64,000 nt of DNA from Zanthoxylum bungeanum (Eukaryota > Streptophyta > Magnoliopsida > Sapindales > Rutaceae): positions 22,334 through 86,333 of the forward strand of contig SKCR01031821.1 of NCBI GenBank assembly GCA_019454045.1, written 5' to 3'. Position numbers and translations under genes: made by a program. This document shows, in pieces, positions 30,740 through 44,502 of the stretch (positions within the stretch are counted from its first letter, which is position 1; each line of letters starts with the position of its first letter). Under the pieces are notes generated by a model. The model worked only from the letters and a program-made list of their open reading frames with translations. It ran no database searches and was not told the origin of the DNA.

Positions 30740-32941
30740 TGACCGGCGTAAACACACATGTATAACGCAAGCGTATCGTTCAAGTAGTATAAAAATATCG
30801 ATCCCACGAGGACTTAATATCTAAACTATTAATTATATGAGGTCAAATGATTACTAATATCTAAAAGATTGATTGATTGATTTGAAATGGTGATGATTCT
30901 AAATTTAAAAGCAAGTAAATAAAATTTTCGAAAATAGGTTTTAAGAAAATTCAATATTAAAAACTATCTAGGGTTGTGATTTCTTCCAATATCATTTTAA
31001 AGATGAAGTGGTTATCTTAAAGTTGGGTAATATATTGATTTATTAACCTGGAACACTAAATTATGTGTAAGCCTCTGTCGATGGTCAGACACAAATACCC
31101 AGTTTAACCCAATTGAACCATATATCTATGTCAACCAAATTATCTGGATTCATTAAGTTTAAGTTCCAATTATGGCTACCCCCGCCCGACAGGTATATTC
31201 CTATCCTGTAAGGAAATCTATTAAAGGGTTATCTATCCTCAAGGAAGATCGTGGGCTATTGAGTCTAGGGCTGAAACCTAAAATCCCTATGTCTAGTTCA
31301 TTTTAGATTTACCAGATCAATTTTATTAATGGCCAGTTAATGAAAAAAGCATTAAGTTTAAGAATCAATAAATAAATCTTTATATTACCCAAGCTATAAT
31401 CTAACCCTTATAAAACGGTGATATTGGATTTCATCACAACCCCAGATAACTAATTTAGTTACAACACATAACTAGGGCTAGTAAAAACTTGAAAATAAAA
31501 GACATAAAGTAAAAATGCGGTAAAGTAAATACTGAAAAGTAAATTACAATAAAATAAAATGCTAAGGTAAAAGGAATTACTTTTACTACTACTAATTTAG
31601 ATATCTCCCATAAAATAATATATAAACTTGTGATTCTTTTTCCAACCAGCCATAAAGGCGGTAACCTGATTAAGTCAAATTAAGTCCAACCAGCCATAAA
31701 GGCGGAACCAAAATTAAATTACCAACCGACCAATCTGGCGGTATCCTTTATTAGTCAGGTTTAAACCAGATTAAAATGAATTACCAACCGACCAATCTGG
31801 CGGTATCCTTTTTAAGTCAATATTTTAAATAGTGAATATATTATTTTTAAGGGAGATTAATCTAAATAGTAACAGTAAAAGAATTATCTTTCACCCTAGC
31901 TGGGGGAGTTACCTCTTCATGGTAAATAATAAAATCTGTAAAAAGTAAAAAATAAAAATTAAATTACTATATTAACAAAACGTAATTAAAATAAATTACA
32001 AAACTAAAAAAACTAAAAAACTAAAAATTAGAAGAAAGTAGAGAGAGAAACTCTCTCTTTAGATAGAATATAAGAGAGAGAGCGGTGCACTGAATTCTGA
32101 AATCTCGAGCTCAATTTATAGGCCTCGGTAGGCTTCCAGCGTCGCGACGCCAGGGCCCTCAGCGTCGCTACGCCAGCTTTTGTCGACGTGGCACGCTCTG
32201 GTTCACCGGTTTGAAGATTCTGGATAAGCTGATAAGGTGACACGTGGCACTGTGGTTGGGCTTCAATTATTGTGACACGTGGAGGCTTCTGATTGGTCGC
32301 TGAGATTCTTATCCGCCACGTGTCAGATAAGGATTAGACACTCAATGATTGATGTTGACGTGGCGGTGACATGGCGGTGATGTTGCGGTGACGTGGCGAC
32401 ACGTGGGAAAGAGATTGTCGACACCGTAGGATTGCGACTCGTGGCACTTCCTGATTGGCTGATGATGATGTGGCACGACACGTGGCAATGTTGACTTGCT
32501 GACGTGGCTGATGACATGGAGACACGTAGGATGCCACCTGGCGCACGTGGCGATGATGACTGTCGGCACCGTAGGATGCTAACACGTGGCACGGCGCTTG
32601 TTAGCAGATCGGCTGTGATGGTGACACGTGGCACAGCGCATTTTAGCAAAGTCAAACTTTTCTCAGATTCTGATTTGTGGACCAGGCGCACGTTAGCACT
32701 GTTCGGCGCATTTTAGACGTCGCGACGTTGAAGGCTTGGCGTCGCGACGCGGACAATTTACAAAAATGCCCTTTTTGTCCAATTTTCACTGTTTTGACCC
32801 AAATCACCTCCAGAATGTCCTGAAGCTTTATTTATCTACAAAATAACACAAAACACATCAAAATATTCACAAAACTCAAGAAACTATACAAAATATTATG
32901 TTTAAATGAGTGGGAAATAGTGATAGATTTACCACTCATCA
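30740..32941 (-). mobile_element. 5' LTR of copy 2 (or solo LTR adjoining a duplicated unit)
   Basis: Nearly identical to 23070-25276, including the U3 G-box array and TATA box. It is followed by the target duplication ATAAG (32942-32946). Confidence 0.88.
32241..32630 (-). promoter_or_regulatory. G-box/ABRE array in right LTR (8 CACGTG)
   Basis: CACGTG occurs at 32241, 32276, 32317, 32402, 32479, 32544, 32583 and 32625. One site present in the left LTR reads ACTCGTGG here and another is lost. The array is otherwise in register with the left copy. Confidence 0.75.
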
Positions 32942-34231
32942 ATAAGTTTGAAGTATATGTATGTATATGAGTATTTTAATGATGTTTGGATTGTTTGTCG
33001 TGTATGTGCATGTTTATAAGGAATCATGTGATGAGTTTATGTTATATGGTATGTGAGCCTGTTTGTATGTTTGATTTGATGATGTGACCTTTTATGTATT
33101 GAATGTTATGTGTGTTTCCTATTTGATTGAGTGATGACTGTAGATATGTCTGAGTGTGTGTATGTGTGTGATGAAACAGATGTAACTATCAGAGGTTATA
33201 GAGTGTGTTTGCTAAATTGTATTTGATATATACGTATGTGTGTAAGAGTTTTGAAACTGTATTTGCATGTTTATAAAAGAAGTGTGCTAAGGTATGCGTG
33301 AATGTAAATGAAACCCAAGTGTTAAGCTATGGTAAGATTGTCGTGGATTAAAGAAGGTTAGAAAAAGATTGTGTTGATATTGAAGAAAGTTTGTTAGATT
33401 CACCGATTTGATGATATTTCAAAAATATTTACTGTGATAAGTATTAATATGTGACTTCACGTTTCAACATTGAAATGGTTTCGATGTTATGTGATGTACT
33501 TTGTGATTTTGAATCCATGTTTCGTGTGCTTTGAATCTCTAGCCACTACATTGACAATATGTAAATACGAAAATTTGATATTGGTAAAGTATAAAGGATA
33601 AGAGAATGTTGATAATTCTAAGACTTGTAATAAATTGAAAACTCTGAAAAATTTCTAATGTGATTAATTTGTATGTTTTGTTCGTAATGCTTGCATGATT
33701 ACTTACTGAGTTTTTAAAACTCGCACCAAACCAGTTTGCTAGTTTTGCAGGCTGGATTCTAATTTATGGTATATGTGTATATTCATAATTAACCACTTCA
33801 ACATTGGATGTTATACTTGAGACGCGGATCACCCAAGCGGCAGTCACCCTCGCAAGTGTCTTAGGAGAAGTTTAGAAGTTTAAAAAGATTAAAATATTTT
33901 TTTATTGCTTATTTGTCGTGCTGAGCACGCTGTCTGTATAAATACATGTTAGAAATATTTTGATTGCTTATGATGTTGTGGGCACTGAGCCTTTGAGTGT
34001 TATAGATGATATGGGAACGGAGCCCTTAGGTGTGATTTTGATGTGTGGGTGTGGACCTGAGGTCTATTTTGATTTATGATGTTCATTTTAGGTTTTTTTG
34101 GTGCTGGATTAAGATCCAGGTTGTCTATTTTTAGAATACATCATGCCGGATTTTCGGTAAGTTTAGAGGCTTATGGAGATGGGTTAATCCTGTCTCCTGC
34201 CGGTAGCATCCTGCCTCTGGCGGGGTGTTAC
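32942..34231 (+). mobile_element. Del/Tekay-like LTR, right part
   Basis: This continues the fragment at 22774-23069. It contains TTACTGAGTTTTTAAAACTCGCA (33704-33726), typical of Del/Tekay chromovirus LTRs, and ends GGCGGGGTGTTACA followed by a decayed initiator-Met primer site (AACGGTAGAGCTTG). No internal region survives. Confidence 0.6.
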
Positions 34232-34847
34232 AAACGGTAGAGCTTGAATTAAAAAAAGTGTCAATAAGTTCATTTTCGTAACCTCTCTAACTCGAGCAAT
34301 TAAGTCTGTATAGGTGTAATAACACTTAGTGCCCTAAGACCAACTGGTCTGGGAGTCATTGGCCCAAAGCTCATTAAATGGTTTAAGGAGAAAGCTTAAG
34401 AAAAATGGACACTTCTTCTTTTTAACATATGAGATCCGAGCAATTAAGTCTGCATGGGTGTCTTATCACATATTGTCTTAAAGCCAACTGGTTTGAGATT
34501 CACTGGCCCAAAGCTCGTTACAATGATTGAAGACGTATTATTATTTTTAAAAAAAAAAACTATTTCTGTATATAAATAATCCGCCATTACCAAAAGATGT
34601 AAATTCTGATATAACTTTAGAATAAAATATTATTCTATTTTCAACAAGACTTGTGAATATTGTAGGCACAGTGAATTGATTAATACTTTCTCTTATGTGT
34701 ATATTGAATAATGGTAAAAAGTGCATGAGAGTTTTCTTATTTGATAATTTAGAAAGAAATAAAACAATTACTATCTTGGATAAGATTTTTTTTTCTTTTT
34801 AGTTTTCGCTTAAATTACTAGGGACTAGTAATAAGTTGTTGGGGGTG
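34232..34847 (+). mobile_element. third Athila-like remnant, 3' internal region
   Basis: Only the end of an Athila-like element is left. It has two diverged hairpin-bearing tandem units (about 34285-34535, with CCAACTGGTCTGGGAGTCAT and CCCAAAGCTCGTTAC), a poly-A run and the polypurine-like GTTGGGGG ending at 34847. No cargo gene is visible. Confidence 0.65.
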
Positions 34848-35175
34848 TGATGAACACTAAAAAGTACACATTTATTAAAAGGAAAATTAATCATTTTACA
34901 CTTTTAGTTTCATTAATCCCCTTAATTTAGCACATTTGTGAAATAAATATTAAATTTATGTTTTGTATATTCTTATTTTGTATTTTTATTTATTTTATAG
35001 GTAAAATACTGCTTTAGAAGCTCAACGGGAAAAATGGATATGAGATCTAAATTTCATGACCTAGAAAACCCAAAAAAGAGCGTGATATTTAGATTCAAAT
35101 CAGACTTGGAAGACATTCACCGTGTTTAGATTGGCGACAAAATGAGCTTATGATGTATTTAGGTACAAATGTATT

Positions 35176-35228
<53 letters not shown>

Positions 35229-36743
35229 ATATATAATATATTTAGGAGGTCCCATCGAGATTTTATAAATATAATATTATATTTTAATAATGCATTGCTG
35301 GATTGCAAATGCAATTGCATTTGTAATTTTGTGTCGAGACTTCATTAAAAGGAGGTGCTCGGCACCTCAGTTGGGGGGGAGAAAAATGGAGAGCCCTTTT
35401 TCCAGTCCGGATGCATTATTTCATTTTTCCTTTTGGGAGATTTGGGATAAGTATCATGTGCGTTTTATTTTATTTTATTTCTTTTATAATTTCTTTTTTT
35501 ATTAATAAAATCATAAACGTTTTTATTTATATATTGTTTTGTAAATTTGTATCATGTTAGGGTCAAGGGTGAAAGCTCTTGATATGAAAATATATGTGAT
35601 TTTTATTTGTATTATATTTTATAAATTGTGATAATTTCTCAAATAAAATTCATACTCTTTATTGAGGACTCTTGACTAGCTCTAGAGAGTCCCCGATTGA
35701 TAGAGATAATACTTGAATCCCATAAATGAGAGAGAGTTGACTATCAAAGATCTGGATTAATTATTGACAAATTTTGTTACAGCCTATATGGTTGGTTTTA
35801 TATATTTGACTTAATTGAGTATCTAACTAGACTTGTTATAGACAAATGATATCATCGCCTTTATGGCTGGTTTTATATGTTTTTGGCATATTTAGTGCAT
35901 TGGCAAGACTAATTATCGACAAGACGGATCACATGTGTGGGCATAATTAATACATGATAATTATTAAATAACTTGATTGGGAAATTATTAGATTTTATAT
36001 TTTATAAAAGTAAAAATTATTTTATATTTGAAATATCAAGAGTGGATCTCATAACCATAGTATTTTAATTCATTGTTTTTATTTTATTAGTTGAATTATT
36101 ATTTTATCTTATTAAATTTATTTCTTGTAAATTGATCCCTGACTTACCGGGTTATTTTATTATATATATAATGCAATGCATTATTTCATTGCTGGATTGC
36201 AAATGCAAATTACTTTATACAATTGCATTTGCAATTTGGTGTCGATGCCTCATATAAAATGAGGTGCTCGGTACCTTAGTGAGAGGGGAGAAAAATGGAG
36301 GACCCCCTCTAGTCCGGATGCGTTATTTCATTTTCCATTTTCAAAGATTTGGGGTAAGTATCATGTGTGTTTTATTTATTTTATTTTATTTCTTTTGTAA
36401 TTTCTTTTTATTTTATTAATAAAATTGTGTATGTTTTTATTTATATATGTTTTGTAAATTTGTATATTGTTAGGGTAAATGGTGAAATGAAAATATATAT
36501 GATTTTTATTTATATTATATTTTATGAATTGTGATAATTGTGGACTCTTAACTAGTTGTAGACAGTCCCCGATTGACATAGATAATACTTGAATCCCATA
36601 AATGAGAGAAAGTAGACTATCAAAGACCTAGATTAATTATTGACAAATTTTGTTACCGCCTATATTTCTGGTTTTATATATTTTGCATAATTGAGTACCT
36701 AATTGAACTTGTTATAGACAAATGATATCACTGCCTTTAGGTT
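34848..36743 (+). mobile_element. LTR of third Athila-like remnant, with partial internal duplication
   Basis: It starts TGATGAACAC after the PPT. The segment from about 35290 to 36170 is repeated from about 36188 onward (shared GCATTGCTGGATTGCAAATGCA, AGGTGCTCGG, GGGAGAAAAATGGAG). The second unit continues after the copia insertion at 43555. Confidence 0.6.
35177..35227 (+). repeat. (ATT)n microsatellite
   Basis: About 17 uninterrupted ATT/TAT triplets lie inside the LTR. Length polymorphism is likely. Confidence 0.95.
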
Positions 36744-36748
36744 GGTTT

Positions 36749-39282
36749 TGTTGGGGTTTTGGCACGGGCGCAGCGGAAGCTCGCGGTTCGGGTGAAATCA
36801 TAATTTTAAAACTTTTTAAATTACCGAATAAGTTATTCAATATCCAATATGAATAATTCATTCATATTTTACCTAAACATATTTATTCGATATCAAATAA
36901 CGACATAAATAGTTAAGAAACATCGCGAAACTTTTACGAAAATGTTTTTCCGTAAAATGACATAAAACATATTTTTGACCAAACCGACTATCCAATGCAT
37001 ATGGGGGCTTCCCAGGTCATCCCCAACAGTACTAGGGCAGTTCATGGGCTACCCGAACAATGACCAATTCACTTTTTGGGCAGCCGTCACCCGGTTGGCT
37101 CAAAAGTCACATGGTACCACCGTTTTTTACCGTTTTCGCATATTTCAACTCCGAAATAGTTTCCGGCAATTGTTCCAATACCCAAAACACATCCAATACA
37201 TTTATATGACATAATTTTTCATCACCATAAACCAAGTTTTCCAGATCTGATCCATAAACCAAAAAAATATCAATATTTCATGCTTTAATCGAATTTTCTT
37301 AACATTAATCACATTAATCAGAACACCAATCCAAGCCACCACCAATGAAGCACCCAAGAACAATTCTAGGTATTACAAATTGGTCATAACACTCTAAAAT
37401 GGCAACAAGTCATCAAATGATAAAATTGAATCAATATTACACTAATATCATCCAATCAAAATTCACACATGCATCTAGTTTCCAAATCCATCCTACAAAT
37501 CAAAAAGCCCCAATTTCTACGAAGTAAATAAACCCTAGAACCATTATAGTAATTCAAGAATAAGAAACTAATTTTATACACTTAAGAACATTAAAGATTA
37601 CCTACTAATCTTCAACTTTCTATAAGCGTTTCCTTGAATTCTTCACTATCTTTTTTGTTTCTTCAAAGAAATATTTGAAAGCTTTCTTTAATGGAGGGTT
37701 TGGCCAAGGCTAGGAGAATGAAAGGAAAAACAAAAAATTTCACTTTAAAATTCAAGCCAAAACCCACCTAAGGGGTATTTTAGTCATTTATATAATTTAA
37801 TCTAACTGAATAAAGATAAGCTTTAAGTTTGACAAATCAAATTTGCACACTTCAAACTTAATTAAAACCATGCCACATATAACCAATAATAATCAAACAT
37901 AATGCATAACATTTATGTAATATAGATATTATTTAATTATTCAAATATTTAATATTTAAATATCTAAATAATTAATTAATTTAATTATTATTATATATGT
38001 ATTTTATTTACATTAAATAACAAATACATATATTAATGGCATGTGTCAAAGTCTCATTTGACAATTAATTAATATGTATCAAATCAAATTTTGTATCAAA
38101 TACAAATACCCATTAATTATTAATTGACCAAAATTTCACAAAGCATGTGTTTTCGTTTAACCATTTAAATGATTCAAATTAACTAATTTAATTTGGTGAA
38201 GTATTATGAATAATTTATATTATTCATAACGCATTGCCCAAGTGTTCAACGAGTACACTTCATATTGTGGGACTCTCTAAGTTTAGGTTTATCCATCACG
38301 AAATCCAATTTCATGTCCATAATTCACCCACTCATGAATTATGATGACCACGAATAATCTCGCTAAACTATACAAGTCGAGGTCATTGCATACGTATAAT
38401 CCTTCCGCACAGGCTATCTATATTATACCTGTGATATAGATAAAAATGTCAAATCTTTAAAGTATAATATAGTCGACTTTCAAATTTACGATATCTAAAT
38501 AACACTTGGAACTCACTTCCGAAGTTATATCACTGCCATGAATTTACTAGATCGCAAACATTTGTAGGATACATATGCCCTGTACACAGGACTGACGGAT
38601 TCTATCTTGATACGCACTGGATATCATGAGCATCAGTCCACACCCAACGAACAGGCGGAGGTCTGATCTAAATAGATCGGTGACATGACTGCCATCTAAG
38701 TGTGGAGGATAACTCATATATTCACAGTGGTATCTCAAGTCGAGGACCACTATGCTGCTCACTTAACTCGAGAAGATTCCAATTAATGTTGGTGTACCAT
38801 CTATTAGGAAATCTTCAGTGAGTCATTCAGTGTTTATCAAATAAACACCTATATGTTTATACGAGTCTCATGAGACTCATGGTTCATTGGGATAAACTAT
38901 CGGACCAAGTCACGATATACGACATGTACTGGTCTCAGCGGATTTTGCTAACCAACCCGTATTAGTAAATCTTGACCAAGAACTTTATTTAAGGATATAC
39001 AACTTATAGTGACGCTTCCCAATGTCAATTACAAACTACGTTGTAACTGCGCATTACATTGTAAATCCTAGGGTCTTTGTCTAATATACACGTATCACTA
39101 AATCATATTTAGTTTCAATCTAATCATAATTAGATATCTAATCGTAATTAGATTGAATATGTATATAAAAGACAAAAGGTGCTACCATTAAATAAGCAAT
39201 ATTATGGAAAAATGAATTATTCGTATTCATGAATCAGACATAAATACAATCCAGATTGGCACTTCGAGCACCAACCCTAACA
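36749..39282 (-). mobile_element. 3' LTR of minus-strand copia
   Basis: About 2.5 kb. On the minus strand it starts TGTTAGGGTTGGTGCTCG, preceded by GCAAGTTGGAGAAAT, and ends ACCCCAACA. It is homologous to 59898-62415. No gene is seen. Confidence 0.85.
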
Positions 39283-42200
39283 ATTTCTCCAACTTGCTCT
39301 AGTGTCAATCCACGGTATCATATACACATCTAAATATGTATCACATACAAATGGCCCTCAAGAGCTCACCTATCACTCAAAAGGTAGGCAACAACAAGTA
39401 AGCCCGCTATAACAAATTGAGTTTGTCCAACAAACCTAATCATTTCCTTAAACCATCATCATTCATATTTTGTAGAACCCAAGTTCTACATCAATATGAC
39501 TAAGATGCGATATCAATATTGTGTTATAGCCATAAAGTTATCTATGTATTTAGAAATCAAATTCAAATATTATGAGACAACTGCAAGCACAACATTATTA
39601 TTAAAAACTTCTAATCTATCAGGTCACTATGTAACTTCATAAGTCAATATTTCATAAGTCACACTAATTCCACTAATATAGTAGAATCATTTGTGACACT
39701 CCCACTGCATCTTTTCGGACTCTATATGACGTAGACTGTCTAACGTCATAATTAGACTCAAAACTAATCTGACCCTAATGGTTGCGGATTATATTCTCCA
39801 TGAATAAGAAACTCGTTCTTAATCTCTCAAAGATAACAAAGAATGTGCTTCAAGACACATCCTATGGTTTACAACATATCAAAATAACTCGTAACAATTA
39901 TAATTAAATTGATATCTTTAATCGGATATAATATAGTATTCATTATGCCATCATCCTATGATGCATAAGATTGATTAGACATTCTAATCAATTTCTCTTT
40001 CGACAAAGGAACCATCATTTACAAAAGATGAATATTATATATAAAAGACACACTAACTGTCAAACAGTTATACTAACTGTCATACATATAGTTTTGATGT
40101 GTCCTTTATTAGATCATATTTAATGCACGACTAATGAGAGTATCTCATAAGTCTCTAGTTTTATATCATATATAAAACTTTATATCAAATATAACAGAGA
40201 CTACTCTCACTGCTTTCACGGAGAAAAGAAGACTTAGGTAAACTTTTTTACCTTACAAACATCTCATTATTACATTAATAATAATAATGTCGTTAGGATA
40301 TACAATACTAGAAAGAACATTGTATGCTCCCACTGACCCTACTATCAAATATGTAATCTCTATACTATGATAAAATCAGACAATCTAATTGTATCAAAAT
40401 TAGAGAACACATATTTCTGGAAAGCTCACCTGAGTCTACAATAGGCTCTATAAGCATTATACCAAACTGCGATCTTAGCATAATACAAACTCCAGGGCCA
40501 TTCTAGAATGAACTCTTTAAACAAAGAAACCACAATGGATCTCTTATTTGAAGAAACTATTCAAGAAAGCCACTTTGCATTCTTTAGCCAAAATATATAG
40601 TTTAATATCAATATTAACCAACAGATCTTTAATTGTTCAATTAGTGCGACTAGAGACAAGTTTCCTCAGAGTCTACAATAGATAGCTAGGTTTAACTTTT
40701 CTCACAATCATACTATAAAGGTCAAACCTTTAATAAACTCATTTTGTTTTTTATGCGCAAACAATTTGCATATTTTATGAACAATTCATAACAAAAGCTT
40801 AATCAAGTTCCGAACTTGATCGTAGTAAGTTATGAACAATTTTAGATCTATGGTTTAATGCTAGCTTTCGAAACCGATATCAAATATCCCTTCCACTATA
40901 AGTTATAGGATAATTTTCTTCGATAAGAAAACAACAGAATCATTAAGTATCAAATACTTTATGAATGATTCTGACATCCTATTGAACTTATACGAAAGAT
41001 ATCTTAGGGTCATTTCATCTTATTAATTATGAAGTTCCATTTATAGCTTATCATTCTCACATTTAACTTCAATAAGTAAAGTCGTTTCAACAACTGTCAA
41101 CATCCAATGTTACACATCAAGTAATAAAACTATTTTATTGCTCGGGATCGTAGAAAAGATATTTTATCAAATAGAATACAATATTCTATTAAATAGAATA
41201 AATGATAAACTTTTATTAATTAAATACAAATATATTAAATATATGTATAATATTTACATTAAATATTAAATACATATATATAATTATGATATTAGTCAAA
41301 TATCTCAATTTGACAATTAATTAATGTGTATTTGAATTAATCTAGCATATAATGCAAATACACAAAAATTAAGGAAATGGCTATCGGGTCCCTACACATG
41401 TATTTTGCGTTTAACCTTTAAACGACTTTATAAATAATCAGTATCATTTATAAATGTTGCCCTAGTGCTCTACGAGTATGTTTCATTAGTAAGACTCTCT
41501 AGATTCAGGCATATCCGTCACGAAATTCAATTTCGTGTCCATAATTTATCCACCCGTAAATTATGACAATCACAGATAAACTCGATGAATCATACAGGTC
41601 GAGGTCATGGAAAATGTATAATTCCTCCGTCACAGGTATCCGGATAAATCCCAGAGATATAGATGTAAACGTCAAATCTCTATAGGGATTATCCAGTCGA
41701 CTATTCTATTAGCAATCTCAAAAAGAACATTTAGAACAAACTTCTAAATTGTACCACGGGCCCATGGTTTTTATCTGATTGCTAATCATATGGACTACCT
41801 ATGCTCTGTTACACAGAACTGACGGATCCTATCTCGATACACACATGACACCCTGAGGATCTATCCACACCCAACGAACAGGCGGAGGCCTGATATAAAT
41901 AGATCGGTGACGTGACTGTCATCTAAGTGTGGAAGATGTCTCATGTGCCCTTAGTGATATCTCAAGTCGAAGAATCACAAGTGCTACTCAACCCGATAAG
42001 ATTCTTATTGACGTTGGTGTACCATCCATTAAGAATCTTCGGTGAGTCGTTCAGTGTTTATCCGCTATAAACACCTACACGTCTATACTAGTCTCCAAGA
42101 CTTATGGTTCATTGAGAAACCATTGGAATCATATATTCCAGTATACGACATGTACCGGTCTCAACGGGTTTACTATATTGACCAAACAGTGTAAACCTTG

Positions 42201-42878
42201 ACCAGGAACTGTCTGAGAATGACAACGTCATGATACAACTCAATGTCAGGTGCGACACTTTTGCAACAGCACCATGACTAGTCATTCTAAGGTCATTACG
42301 TATTTACCATATTAAAAGATACATCATATTATAGAAACTGCATATATTATTCATAATAATAACGTTTTACAGAAGTATTCATAAAGAAATACAACCGGGA
42401 ATTGGTGCTCTGAGCACCAACCCCAACACCACTTTCACTTAAATTTGTCTAGTATCAAATATACATCTGGCATCGATAAAATTCTATCAATTACACCCTC
42501 ACTGCTTTGGCACTTTCTCGGATGCACCCATAAAAGATACCTATAAACCGTATTAATAAGACGGACCAAGAAACATGCATCACAATACATGTCACTTTAA
42601 TGCCTTATTTAAGCGGGGATATTCCTCAAGAAAGCTTTGCTCTATATCAAATACAGAGTTAAATCTAGATCAACTTCTAAACACTTCAATTCTACCTTAG
42701 AAAAAATAACTTAACTTAACCATTAAATTTCCGTTATGTTTCCCGTTAGCGTAGAACCGAAAAGTCAAGAAATATCTAAATTACATGCATGTGCAAACAT
42801 CAAAATTGGATTATATATCATATATCAAGCATGAAAAATGTAATGGATGAAGGATCAGACTTGCTCTGATACCATTTT
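39283..42878 (-). pseudogene. decayed internal region of minus-strand copia
   Basis: No frame over about 60 codons is meaningful. An RT relic (reverse of 40556-40583) matches the VAFLNG-bearing stretch of the sister element at 58703. The 42863-42874 segment is the reverse of the primer site TGGTATCAGAGC. The stretch about 41218-42428 is not internal sequence but a diverged LTR piece ending (plus strand) CCCCAACA; it replaces what in the sister element is about 56125-58083. Confidence 0.7.
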
Positions 42879-43554
42879 TGTGGGGGGTTTTGGCGTGGGT
42901 GCAGCGGAAGCTCACGGTTCGAGTGAAATCGTAATTTTAAAACTTTTAAAATTACCGAATAAATTATTCAATATCCAATATGAAAATTCATTTATATTTC
43001 ACCTAAACATATTTATTCGATATCAAATAATGACATAAATAGTTAAGAAACATCACGAAACTTTTACGAAAATATTTTTCCGCAAAATGACATAAAACGC
43101 GTATTTGACCGAACCGACTACCCAATGCACATGGTGGCTACGCAGGTTAGCCCCAACAGTACTAGGGCAGCCGTCACCCAGTTGGCTCAAAAGTCACCTG
43201 ATACCACCGTTTTTTTCCGTTTTCGCATATTTCAACTCCGAAACAGTTTCCGACAATTGTTCCAATACCCAAAACACATCCAATACATTTATATGACATA
43301 ATTTTTCATCACCATAAACCAAGGTTTCCAGATCTGATCCAGAAACCAAAAAAATATCAATATTTCATGCTTTAATCTAATTTTCTTAACATTAATCACA
43401 TTAATCACAACACCAATCCAAGCCACCACCAATGAAGCACCCAAGAACAATTCTAGGCATTACAAAATGGTCATAACACTCTAAAATGGCAACAAGTCTT
43501 CAAATGACAAAATTGAATCAATATTACACTAATATCATCCAATCAAACTTCACA
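42879..43554 (-). mobile_element. 5' LTR of minus-strand copia, truncated to 676 bp
   Basis: It matches the last 0.7 kb of the 2.5-kb LTR. It stops at the target duplication, so the truncated form appears to be what integrated. Confidence 0.7.
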
Positions 43555-43905
43555 GGTTTATATGTTTTGACATATTTAGTACATTAGCATGACTAATTAT
43601 TGACAGGACGGATCACATATGTTGACATAATTAATACTTGATAATTTTAAAATAAATTGATTGGGAAATAATTATATTTTATAAAAAGTAAAAATTATTT
43701 TATATTTGAAATATCAATAGTGAATCCCCTATCCATAATATTTTATTTTATTGTTTTTATTTTATTAGTTGAATTATTATTTTATCTTATTAAATTTATT
43801 CCGTGTGGATCGACCTCAGACTTACCGAGTTATTTTATTATTTCGGTATTCTTATACTTGAGCGATACGTGCGCTTGCGTGCGGTAGTAAAATCACGATC
43901 AATTA
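43555..43905 (+). mobile_element. end of Athila-like LTR after copia insertion
   Basis: Continues the LTR from 36743. It has CTTATACTTGAGCGATACGT and GCGCTTGCGT as in the other Athila-type LTRs, ending near ATCACGATCA. The exact end is uncertain. Confidence 0.55.
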
Positions 43906-44502
43906 ATAGTTTTAAAGTATAAATTTGGAAGAATTAAGAATTTAAGTAAAATTTTATTTTTTGTTATAAAATAATTTGATCAATTTATACATATAATGTA
44001 GATATTTCCATTGAAGAATAATTTTATGATTTTATATTTAATCTTACCTTAAAATATCTTCCAACCAAACACAACAACATTATTTGATTAAACGACCCAA
44101 ATTTTGAAAATAAAAAAATTTGGAGATAGAAAATTTTGTCTCTTTCGAAATCTAAGCCGTTGGCCAGATTTAACTAGATATTAGAGCCCCCAAATTTCAC
44201 ATTATTAAATCATCTTTTATCATACATTCCACTTAAATATAAAAAGATAAATTACTTTATTTTAATAAATTTCATTCCACTCAATTCAATCCAAATAAAG
44301 TGTAAAATTAAAAAAATAATAATAATAATTGTTTCAACTTTAAACATTTATAATATCTCTAGCTTGAGGGTGCCGGGCTGATTTCCAATTAATTCCTCCC
44401 GCCAACGCTTTAAACTCTACCGTACTGGCATTTCTCAGCCTTACTGACTGGCATAAGCCTTAGCCCTAACAAAAGTGGATAGCAGCACATTCATTTATAT
44501 CA
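43906..44502 (+). promoter_or_regulatory. TOP6A upstream region
   Basis: AT-rich sequence with no gene. About 100 bp before the ATG is CCTCCCGCC (44395-44403), a near match to the E2F site TTTCCCGCC. No clear TATA box is seen. E2F control would fit a DNA-replication/endocycle gene but rests on one imperfect site. Confidence 0.35.

Larger units (their letters stand above)
23070..32941 (-). mobile_element. Athila-type cargo element copy 2, rearranged
   Basis: Read on the minus strand: LTR (32941-30740), an inserted copy of flanking DNA (30739-30443), gag-PR-IN remnant, viral-like ORF, LOG, hairpin/tandem units, PPT, LTR (25276-23070). The element ends are TGATGAGTGG and CGCCGGTCA, and ATAAG flanks it at 23065-23069 and 32942-32946. 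The primer site and gag start are missing. It has the same PR-IN fusion and cargo order as copy 1. Confidence 0.85.
36749..43554 (-). mobile_element. copia element, minus strand, TSD GGTTT
   Basis: Flanked by GGTTT at 36744-36748 and 43555-43559. Minus-strand order: truncated 5' LTR (43554-42879), PBS (42874-42863), leader to about 42430, an intruding LTR piece (42428 to about 41218), decayed pol (41217-39283), 3' LTR (39282-36749). It is the same family as 54421-62415. No open pol frame remains. Confidence 0.8.
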
